Shown here: in pieces, positions 7,126-13,674 of the stretch
Layout: every line of letters starts with the position of its first letter
Position numbering within the stretch: the first letter of the stretch is position 1
Origin: Actinomadura darangshiensis
Lineage (GTDB): Bacteria > Actinomycetota > Actinomycetes > Streptosporangiales > Streptosporangiaceae
NCBI RefSeq assembly: GCF_004349235.1
Contig: NZ_SMKY01000077.1
Coordinates: 1 to 33,741, forward strand
DNA: 33,741 bases
Direction of reading: 5' to 3'
Program-made: the position numbers and the translations under genes
The notes under the pieces: generated by a model
Database searches by the model: none
What the model was told of the DNA's origin: nothing
What the model saw: the letters and a program-made list of their open reading frames with translations, nothing else

Positions 7126-8624
7126 TCATCACCGGCGGGCGCTGGAGTCTTCAGCGCCCGCCGCACCGACAGGGCCACGGCCACGAGGACCAAGCCGAGG
7201 ATCACCATCGTGACGGGCCGTCCGAGCACATACGCCGGGTTTCCGTCGGAGAAGGCCAGGGTCTGGCGCAGCGAGGTTTCGAGCGTGGGTTGGAGGACGA
7301 CGGCGAGCACGAAGGGGGCCATGCTGAACCCGACGCGGCGAAGCGCGAATCCGAGGAGTCCCGTGACCAGCATGACGACGACGTCGAACATCGAGTTGTT
7401 CTCGGCGTACACGCCTACGATGCACAGGCCGATCACCATCGGCATCAGGACCTGCGGCGGGATGGACAGCAGGCGGGTGAAGAGCCCCACCAGCGGGAGG
7501 TTGAGGACGAGGAGCGCCAGGTTGGCGATGTACATCGCGGCGATCACAGTCCAGAACATCTCGGGCTGGTCGTTGATGAACGTCGGGCCGGGGACGATGC
7601 CGTTGAGCAGCAGCGCGGCGAGCACGAGCGCCATCGTCGGGGCGAACGGGATCCCGAGCGCCAGCAGCGGGATGAACGCCGCACCGGCCGCGGCGTTGTT
7701 GGCCGCCTCGGGGCCGGCCACCCCCTCGACGGCGCCCTTGCCGAACCTGCCGGGGTGCCTGGAGATCTTCCGCTCGGTGACATAGGAGGCGAACGTCGAC
7801 AGCACCCCGGACGGGCCCGGCACCAGCCCGAGCAGGAAGCCGATCACTGAGCCGCGGACCGCCGCCGGGGCCGCCTCGCGCGACTCCTGCCGGGTGGGCA
7901 GCAGCTCCTTGAGCTTCGGGGCCCTGACGGGTTCCGGACGCCACCGCCGGCCGGTCGTCGTCAGCGCCTCCGTGACGCCGAACACCCCCATGACCAGGGC
8001 GATGAAACTGAATCCCTCGGCGAGGTCGGTCGTTCCCATGGTGAACCGCAGATCGCCGGCGGCCGGGTCGATGCCGACCGTGCCGACCGCCAGCCCGGCA
8101 CAGATCATGGCGATCGCCTTGGCGGTGGAGCCGCTGGAGAGTGCCGCCAGCAGCAGCAGTCCCGCGATGCACAGCGCCATGTACTCGGGAGGCCCGAGTT
8201 CGACCGCGACACCGCTCAGCCACGGAGCGAACAGCATGAGGCCGATGATCGCGACGGTGCCCGCGACGAAGGACGAGACCGCCGCGACGGTCAGCGCGGA
8301 ACCGGCCCTGTCCCGTTTCGTCATCTCGTGCCCGTCGAGCGCCGTCACCACCGAGGACGCCTCACCGGGCACGTTGAGCAGGATCGAGGTCGTCGACCCC
8401 CCGTAGGTGGAGCCGAAGTAGATCCCGGCGAACAGGATCAGCGACCCCGTCGGGCCCAGCTGCGTCGTCATCCCGAGCAGAACCGACATCGCGCCGATCG
8501 GCCCGATGCCCGGGAGCACCCCGACGACCGTGCCGAGGACCACGCCGACCAGTGCGAGGAGGACGAATGTCGGATCCGTGAAGGCGGCGAAGCCGGTGCC
8601 GAGGTTGTGGATCACGTCCGCCAT
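7122..8624 (-). CDS. tctA: Tripartite tricarboxylate transporter large permease TctA
   Basis: The 500-residue large membrane subunit of a TTT-family secondary transporter, which imports organic acids handed over by a binding protein. It has the hallmark TctA segments: GVLPGIGPIGAMSVLLGMTT near residue 40, FAGIYFGSTYGGSTTSILLNVPGE near 65-90, the repeated half with FLLGLVPGPSGVLSTFASY, and GPEAANNAAAGAAFIPLLALGIP. About twelve hydrophobic segments are spread over the full length, as usual for the family. The start at 8624 has a good ribosome site (aaaggaag). It lies 15 bases after tctB, as the last gene of a tctC-tctB-tctA operon. Substrate specificity comes from TctC and cannot be read here. 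Confidence 0.95.
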   Translation of the reverse strand: MADVIHNLGTGFAAFTDPTFVLLALVGVVLGTVVGVLPGIGPIGAMSVLLGMTTQLGPTGSLILFAGIYFGSTYGGSTTSILLNVPGEASSVVTALDGHEMTKRDRAGSALTVAAVSSFVAGTVAIIGLMLFAPWLSGVAVELGPPEYMALCIAGLLLLAALSSGSTAKAIAMICAGLAVGTVGIDPAAGDLRFTMGTTDLAEGFSFIALVMGVFGVTEALTTTGRRWRPEPVRAPKLKELLPTRQESREAAPAAVRGSVIGFLLGLVPGPSGVLSTFASYVTERKISRHPGRFGKGAVEGVAGPEAANNAAAGAAFIPLLALGIPFAPTMALVLAALLLNGIVPGPTFINDQPEMFWTVIAAMYIANLALLVLNLPLVGLFTRLLSIPPQVLMPMVIGLCIVGVYAENNSMFDVVVMLVTGLLGFALRRVGFSMAPFVLAVVLQPTLETSLRQTLAFSDGNPAYVLGRPVTMVILGLVLVAVALSVRRALKTPAPAGDD

Positions 8625-8639
8625 GCGGCTTCCTTTCGT

Positions 8640-9164
8640 TCAGACCAGGCCGAGCGTGCCCGCGGGCAGCGGGACGTAGAGCAGGCGGACGAAGAGGAGC
8701 CAGGTGGCCGCGCCGAAGGCGACGCCGAGAATGACGGCGCTGGTCCACCGGGACACGCCCATGATCTTGGCGGCCAGCAGCACGGAGACCGACAGGGTCA
8801 CGATCATTCCCACCGTGGCGCCCACCGCCGGCACCAGCAGGGCCACGGCCAGGACACCGGCGATCCGCCACCAGTGCACGTCGGCATCGTCCTGCGCATC
8901 GTCCTGCGCATCGTCCTGCGCACTGTCCTGCGGGCCGGGCTCGCCGCGCGGTGTTCCGCGGAGGCCCTGCACGAGGAGGGTGACGCTGGCGGCGACCAGC
9001 ACGACCGCGACGACGAGAGGGAAGAACCCCGCCCCGGTCTCGGCCATCGTGCCGATGCCCTCACCGACGGCCAGCACGCCGTACAGCAGCCCCAGCACCA
9101 GCAGCGATCCGGCGCCGATCACGTCGGATGCGGCTCTCATCCGTGGGAGACGCCTCATCATCAT
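8640..9164 (-). CDS. tctB: Tripartite tricarboxylate transporter small permease TctB
   Basis: The small membrane subunit of the TTT transporter, 174 residues, with four hydrophobic segments: SDVIGAGSLLVLGLLYGVL, FFPLVVAVVLVAASVTLLV, WWRIAGVLAVALLVPAVGAT and a final pair ending in LLFVRLLYVPLP. This is the normal DUF1468/TctB layout, including the GxGFFP motif. Three consecutive ATGs (9164, 9161, 9158) overlap the tctC stop, giving translational coupling, so 9164 is chosen. An alternative start at 9140 has a more distant GAGG. The loop between helices two and three carries an unusual acidic AQDD tandem repeat. Sequence variation in this loop should not affect the membrane core. Confidence 0.85.
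   Translation of the reverse strand: MMMRRLPRMRAASDVIGAGSLLVLGLLYGVLAVGEGIGTMAETGAGFFPLVVAVVLVAASVTLLVQGLRGTPRGEPGPQDSAQDDAQDDAQDDADVHWWRIAGVLAVALLVPAVGATVGMIVTLSVSVLLAAKIMGVSRWTSAVILGVAFGAATWLLFVRLLYVPLPAGTLGLV
8884..8931 (-). repeat. 12-base tandem repeat inside tctB
   Basis: Three identical copies of gcatcgtcctgc followed by one variant (gcactgtcctgc) on the plus strand. In tctB they encode the acidic unit Asp-Asp-Ala-Gln over about residues 78-94, in the loop between membrane helices. Being a multiple of three, copy changes would keep the frame. Confidence 0.95.
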
Positions 9165-10135
9165 CGTGGGAGCAGGCTCGCCGCCGCTGTGGTCTTCTCG
9201 GCAAGCCGCGCTTTGGCCGCCTTCCCGTCGGCCCCGCTGACGACGAGTCCCAGCTTCTGCGCGGTTTGGGCGAACTTCGGGTCCTTGATGGCGGAGTTGA
9301 TCGCTGTGGACAGCTTCTGCTCGACCTTGGCGGGCAGGTCTTCCGGCGCGACCACGACGTTGTACGCCTGCCACTGCAGCTGGACGTTCTGCTCTACGAA
9401 GGTGGGGACGTCGGAGGCGAGGCCGACGCGCTCGGCGGTGGCGATCGCGAGCGCGCGGAGCTTGCCGGACTTCAGCTGCGCCATCCCACCGGCCAGCTGC
9501 ATGACGCCCACGTCGATGTTGCCGCCCAGCAGGGCCGTGGTGGTCGCCTGGTCGCCGTCGAACTTGACGTGCTTGAGCCGCGTGCCCGTCAGCTGCTCGA
9601 ACTTCCTGGCCGGGATCGTGTAGTTGAGCGGACCATCGCCGATGGTGACCGCGTCGGGACGGGCCTTGGCGGCGGCGACCAGGTCGCCGACATTCTTGAA
9701 GGGAGAATCACCGGGTACCGCGAACAGCACCGGCGACGTGGTGACCTCGCTGAGCACCGTGGCCGCCTTGGCGTCGTACGGCACCTTTTCCGTTTGCGGA
9801 ATCAAGGTTAGGGGGCCGTCCGGAACGAGGCCGATCGTGTAGCCGGCCGGCTTGGCGTTGAGCGCCGCGGTGGTCCCGACCGAGCCGGCGCCGCCCGCCC
9901 TGTTCACCACCTGGACGCGCCGGCCGAGCTTGTGCTGCGCGCCGATGACGTCGGCCAGGGCGCGGGCCGTGGTGTCGATGGCGCTGCCGGCCGGATAGGG
10001 CACGATGAGCTGGACGTCGCGGGCCGGGTAGGCCTGTTGGGCAGGCGATCCGTCACATGCCGCGGTGACGAGTGCGCAGGCGAGGGTCACCAGCAGCACC
10101 GCGCTGCGGGGCTTGCCGACTGGACGAGCTTTCAT
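9161..10135 (-). CDS. tctC: TTT-family substrate-binding lipoprotein TctC (Bug family)
   Basis: A 324-residue extracytoplasmic binding protein of the Bug/TctC family. The lipobox is LVTAAC (Cys27). The mature part begins with the family's characteristic stretch YPARDVQLIVPYPAGSAIDT, where the PYPAGG-like loop contacts a carboxylate of the ligand through main-chain amides. It continues with VVNRAGGAGSVGTTAALNAK and the second-lobe segment LLGGNIDVGV. The start at 10135 has an AGAGGTG ribosome site. It is the first gene of the tct operon, divergent from the crotonase gene. Bug proteins bind diverse carboxylates, so the ligand is unknown. The CoA-transferase opposite suggests an acid that is activated by CoA transfer. 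Confidence 0.93.
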   Translation of the reverse strand: MKARPVGKPRSAVLLVTLACALVTAACDGSPAQQAYPARDVQLIVPYPAGSAIDTTARALADVIGAQHKLGRRVQVVNRAGGAGSVGTTAALNAKPAGYTIGLVPDGPLTLIPQTEKVPYDAKAATVLSEVTTSPVLFAVPGDSPFKNVGDLVAAAKARPDAVTIGDGPLNYTIPARKFEQLTGTRLKHVKFDGDQATTTALLGGNIDVGVMQLAGGMAQLKSGKLRALAIATAERVGLASDVPTFVEQNVQLQWQAYNVVVAPEDLPAKVEQKLSTAINSAIKDPKFAQTAQKLGLVVSGADGKAAKARLAEKTTAAASLLPR

Positions 10136-10311
10136 GGGGCACCTCTTGTGTGAAGGACCGCTGGCCTGACGGGGCGGCGACCAGGGCGACGGCGCAGCTC
10201 ATGGCATGTGCTCGTCGCTGAGCCCAATGACCATGACCTCGGTCCACTTCCGCGAGGGCCCCACCGTCCCACCGCCCGATGAAGTACGTCAAAGACGTGA
10301 ACTCAACCAGA

Positions 10312-10332
10312 CTCATTGTCTGGCGCAATGAG
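10312..10332. promoter_or_regulatory. Candidate LysR-type operator, site 1
   Basis: Perfect inverted repeat CTCATTG-N7-CAATGAG centred at 10322. It contains the ATTG-N7-CAAT core and satisfies the T-N11-A pattern typical of LysR-type regulator sites. It sits in the divergent tctC/crotonase control region. A LysR gene lies at the end of the same + strand gene group. Confidence 0.6.
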
Positions 10333-10337
10333 TCAGT

Positions 10338-10354
10338 CATTGCATCCCGCAATG
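10338..10354. promoter_or_regulatory. Candidate LysR-type operator, site 2
   Basis: Perfect inverted repeat CATTGC-N5-GCAATG centred at 10346, holding the same ATTG-N7-CAAT core as site 1. The two centres are 24 bases apart, a little over two helical turns. This is compatible with a tetrameric LysR-type regulator using a recognition site and an activation site. Confidence 0.6.
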
Positions 10355-10455
10355 CATCGATCTCAGTTTTGCTCTTTGACGCACTAGGACGCCGTTGCTC
10401 AAGATGGCCCTGGCGGAGGAACGGTGAACGAAGCTGGCGAGGGATGGTGCACCGG

Positions 10456-11295
10456 ATGTCTCATCCGATGAGCGGGACGGCGGTCGGGTCCGGAACCGTG
10501 CTGTTCGGGTTCGAGGACGGTGTCGGCACGGTGACCCTCAACCGGCCGGAGCGGCGCAACGCGATCTCCTGGCAGCTCGTCGAGGACCTGCTCGCCGCCA
10601 TCGAGCGGGCCCGTTCGGAACGCGCCCTGCGCGTCCTCGTCGTCACCGGGGCGGGAGACGACTTCTGCGTCGGCGCCGACATGGCGCGGGTCGCTTCGGA
10701 CAGCGTCCACGACCAGGAGACGCGCACGTTGCGCGGACGATCGGTGGCGGACGACCTCGAGCGGCTGACGCGCGCTTCGACCATCGTGGAGGCGCTGGTG
10801 TCCTTCCCGATGCCGACGATCGCCGCCATCAACGGTGCCTGTGCCGGCGCCGGGCTGGCCTTCGCCCTGGCCGCCGACATCCGGCTCGCGGCCGAGAGCG
10901 CGGCTTTCAATTCCGCGTTCGTCAGCGCGGCGGTATCAGGCGATTTCGGCAGCGCCTGGCTGCTGGCCCGCGCCGTGGGCGACGCCCGCGCGCGGGCGCT
11001 GCTCCTCGATCCCGCGAAGTTCACGGCCGCCGAGGCGTCCGAATGGGGCCTGGTCACCGAGACCGCGGCCGACCTGCCGGCCCGGCTCGGCGAGCTGTCC
11101 GGCAAGCTCGCCGCACAGGCGCCGAAGGCCATGCTGTACGCGAAGCGGAACCTGGCCGACGCCGGACTGGCCACGCTGCCCGACTACCTCCGGCGGGAGG
11201 TGCCCCGCATGGTCGACTGCGCCCGCAGCGACGATGCGAGGCAGGCGGCCCGAGCCTTCCTGGAAAAGCGCAAGCCGGTGTTCACCGGAGAGTAG
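10456..11295 (+). CDS. Enoyl-CoA hydratase/isomerase (crotonase) family protein
   Basis: A 279-residue crotonase-fold enzyme acting on an acyl-CoA. The two oxyanion-hole segments are clear: VVTGAGDDFCVGADMARV and AAINGACAGAGLAFALAADI. In the catalytic region after AFNSAFVSAAVSGDFGSAW, an aspartate occupies the position of the GLxxDxG motif. This resembles isomerase-like (PaaG-type) members more than the two-glutamate hydratases, so the reaction is open. Starts at ATG 10444, 10456 or 10468 are in frame. I chose 10456, with GAGGG upstream at 10439-10443. It is first in a + strand group with a CoA-transferase only 7 bases downstream, implying that this enzyme processes the CoA thioester formed by it. 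Confidence 0.85.
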   Translation: MSHPMSGTAVGSGTVLFGFEDGVGTVTLNRPERRNAISWQLVEDLLAAIERARSERALRVLVVTGAGDDFCVGADMARVASDSVHDQETRTLRGRSVADDLERLTRASTIVEALVSFPMPTIAAINGACAGAGLAFALAADIRLAAESAAFNSAFVSAAVSGDFGSAWLLARAVGDARARALLLDPAKFTAAEASEWGLVTETAADLPARLGELSGKLAAQAPKAMLYAKRNLADAGLATLPDYLRREVPRMVDCARSDDARQAARAFLEKRKPVFTGE

Positions 11296-11302
11296 GAACA
11301 GG

Positions 11303-12433
11303 ATGTCCACACCACTCGCGGGAATCCGTGTCGTCGAGTTCGGCCACTACATCGCGGCGCCCGCGGCGACGCAGCTGCTGTCCGATCTCGGCGCCGAGGT
11401 CATCAAGATCGAGCCACCGGGCGGGGACCAGGCGCGCGGCATCGGCGCGTACGGCGAGGGCATCGTCCTCGCCTTCAACCGCGGCAAGCGCTCGGTGGTG
11501 CTGGACCTCAAGCGGGAGGACGACCGGAGCACCGCCCTGGCCCTGATCGCGGAAGCGGACGTCGTCGTGCAGAACCTGCGGGCCGGAGCGCTGGCCCGGC
11601 TGGGTCTCGGTCCTGACGATCTGAGGTCCGCCCACCCCGGGCTCGTCTACGTCTCGGTCTCCGGTTTCGGCGCCGGGAGCCCCTCGGCGCACCGGCCCGG
11701 CCTCGACATCGCCGCGCAGGCCGAGAGCGGGCTGATGTCGATCACCGGTGAAGACGACGGTGATCCGCTCCGGGTCGGGTTCCCCGTCGCCGATGTCGCC
11801 GCGAGCTACGCGGTCGTCCAGGCGGTCCTCGCCGCGCTCCTGCGCCGGGAGCGCACCGGCGAGGGCGGGGTGGCCGAGGTCTCCCTGCTGGACACCGCGA
11901 TCCATCTTCAGTCGGCCATGTGGGGCGAGTGGCACGCCTCCGGTCAGGAGCCGCGGCGCAAGGGGAACGGCCAGGCGACGGTGGCCCCCGCGGCCGACCT
12001 CGTCCACACCACCGACGGGACCATCGTCCTCTCGGCGTACACCGCCGACCACTTCGCACGGCTGTGCCGGCTCATCGGCAAAACCTGGATGCTCGATGAC
12101 CCCCGGTTCGCCGACAATCCGTCCCGGGTCGCCAACCGGACGGTGCTCCTGGCGGAGATCTCCCAAGCGCTCGGCGTCCTCGGGACCGAGAAGTGCCTCG
12201 CGCTGCTGGCCGACCACGGCATCGTCGCGGCGGAGGTGCGCACCTACCGCGACGTGGCCGCGGCGGCGGACGTGCGTGCCGACGGCATCCTCACCACGGG
12301 GATCGGCCCGGACGGTGACCGCTACACCGTCCCTTCCCTGCCCTTCACCCTCGACGGCGTCGCTCCGGCGGCGGACCAGGAGGTGCCGCGGCCCGGAGCC
12401 GACTCGGACGCGCCCGCCTGGCGCGAGCCTTGA
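11303..12433 (+). CDS. Class III CoA-transferase (CaiB/BaiF family)
   Basis: A 376-residue CoA-transferase that moves CoA from a donor thioester to a carboxylic acid through an aspartyl-CoA intermediate. Family hallmarks are the start LAGIRVVEFGHYIAAPAATQ, LSDLGAEVIKIEPPGGDQAR, FNRGKRSVVLDLK, the ADVVVQNLRAGALARLGLG segment, and the catalytic Asp135 in RPGLDIAAQAESGLM. The length is near the family norm (about 390-430, slightly short at the C-terminus). It starts 7 bases after the crotonase with an AGGAACAGG ribosome site. With the divergent TTT transporter, the natural reading is that an imported carboxylate is activated here. The precise acid and CoA donor cannot be deduced. Confidence 0.92.
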   Translation: MSTPLAGIRVVEFGHYIAAPAATQLLSDLGAEVIKIEPPGGDQARGIGAYGEGIVLAFNRGKRSVVLDLKREDDRSTALALIAEADVVVQNLRAGALARLGLGPDDLRSAHPGLVYVSVSGFGAGSPSAHRPGLDIAAQAESGLMSITGEDDGDPLRVGFPVADVAASYAVVQAVLAALLRRERTGEGGVAEVSLLDTAIHLQSAMWGEWHASGQEPRRKGNGQATVAPAADLVHTTDGTIVLSAYTADHFARLCRLIGKTWMLDDPRFADNPSRVANRTVLLAEISQALGVLGTEKCLALLADHGIVAAEVRTYRDVAAAADVRADGILTTGIGPDGDRYTVPSLPFTLDGVAPAADQEVPRPGADSDAPAWREP

Positions 12434-12465
12434 CCCGCCGTTGAGTTCGAGCGTTGGATCGCCCC

Positions 12466-13503
12466 ATGAACGTCCGCGAGCTCGAATGCTTCCTCGCCGT
12501 CGTCGACCACGGCAGCATCACCCGGGCCGCCTCCGCGCTCTACCTGGCACAGCCGTCCCTGTCGCAGATCATCCGCCGTCTTGAGGGCGACCTCGGCGTC
12601 GAGCTCTTCCGCCGGGTCGGGCGCGGGCTGGTGCTCGCCCCCGCGGGCGAGGCGCTCGTCGGGGCGGCCCGCCAGGTGGTCCGGGACATGCACCAGGCCC
12701 GGCAGATCGCCGAAAGCTACCGCGGGCTGGAGCGCGGGCGGGTCGACCTGGCGATATCCGCCTCGCTCACGTCGAGCTTCCTGGCCGCGTGGGTGGGCCA
12801 TTTCCGCCGCAGGCACCCCGGCCTCACCGTCCGGCTCACCCAGCACGACGGGGACACCGACGAGATCGTCGCCCTGATCCGGACGGGCGAGGCCGAACTC
12901 GCCTACACCGTCGCGCCCGTGACGCGGCACGGGATCGAGTGCACCCGCATCGGCGCGGGGGAGGTCGTCCTGGCCCTGCCGCCCGGCTGGCGCAACGAGT
13001 TCCCCGACCCGGCGCCCGTCGCGCTGCTCGACGGCCTGCCCATGATCGTCGACCGGGGGTTCGGACGCGCCTACCTCGACTCCATCCGCGACACGAGCGC
13101 GGTCGAGCCCGCGGTCGTGGTCGACGTCAGCGAACCCGCCGGGCTCGTGCCGTTCATCATCGCGGGCGCGGGAGCCGCCCTCCTGCCGATGCGCCAAGCA
13201 CTGGACGCGCGGCGCCGGGGAGCGAGCCTGCGCATGATCGACCCATTGGCCTCACGGGCGATCTACGCCATCACGCCCAGTGCCCCGATGTCGATGCCGG
13301 CCAGCAAGTTCCTCGAACTCAGCAAGGAGAACCTCGAACGCTGGGAACGGGCCGTCACCATGCGCACCGACCGCGGAATGACACTTCTGGAAGCGGCGAT
13401 CGATGCCGACAGCGTGATCGAGACCGCGTACCAGCGACTGGAGGAGACCCCCTACTATCCGTCCGATCTCACCGTGAGCCCCCGGTCCGGCACCGACCTA
13501 TAA
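12466..13503 (+). CDS. LysR-type transcriptional regulator
   Basis: A 345-residue regulator. The N-terminal winged helix-turn-helix (NVRELECFLAVVDHGSITRA through AQPSLSQIIRRLEGDLGVELF) is followed by the linker helix and a ligand-binding domain starting near DLAISASLTSSFL. It is longer than the usual 300 residues: about 50 extra residues after SKFLELSKENLERWERAV end in LEETPYYPSDLTVSP. ATG 12466 is used; an in-frame TTG at 12454 is possible, and neither has a strong ribosome site. The gene lies 32 bases after the CoA-transferase stop. It is the obvious candidate to bind the two ATTG-N7-CAAT palindromes between tctC and the crotonase gene and to sense the transported acid or a CoA product. Confidence 0.92.
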   Translation: MNVRELECFLAVVDHGSITRAASALYLAQPSLSQIIRRLEGDLGVELFRRVGRGLVLAPAGEALVGAARQVVRDMHQARQIAESYRGLERGRVDLAISASLTSSFLAAWVGHFRRRHPGLTVRLTQHDGDTDEIVALIRTGEAELAYTVAPVTRHGIECTRIGAGEVVLALPPGWRNEFPDPAPVALLDGLPMIVDRGFGRAYLDSIRDTSAVEPAVVVDVSEPAGLVPFIIAGAGAALLPMRQALDARRRGASLRMIDPLASRAIYAITPSAPMSMPASKFLELSKENLERWERAVTMRTDRGMTLLEAAIDADSVIETAYQRLEETPYYPSDLTVSPRSGTDL

Positions 13504-13612
13504 GAACGATGTCGTAGCTCCGCTCTGACGGCTTTTCGAATAGGTTTATCTGCTGCTCATCGGCGCTGATGTGTTGATCGAACGGCAGCCCGCGGTCCCG
13601 TGCTCGATAAAT

Positions 13613-13637
13613 GGCACGCCACCGTTTGCGGTGTGCT
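13613..13637. terminator. Possible weak hairpin between convergent LysR and LAL genes
   Basis: The 171 bases between the two convergent stops contain CACCG-TTTG-CGGTG at 13620-13633, with partly paired flanks and no U tract. It could end transcription from either side, but the support is slight. Nothing else gene-like is seen in 13504-13674. Confidence 0.2.
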
Positions 13638-13674
13638 ACCGGTGGTGGTCAGGTCGTTGCCGGTGAGAAAAGCT

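Larger units (their letters stand above)
10136..10455. other. Divergent control region between tctC and the crotonase gene
   Basis: About 320 bases with no convincing gene. The frame upstream of the crotonase ATG stays open to 10279, but its translation shows no crotonase-like residues before the FGFEDGVGTVTLNRP segment. The region is less GC-rich around 10300-10390 than its surroundings. It contains the two palindromes listed separately, which fit a LysR-controlled divergent promoter. No confident -35/-10 pair was assigned. Confidence 0.7.
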
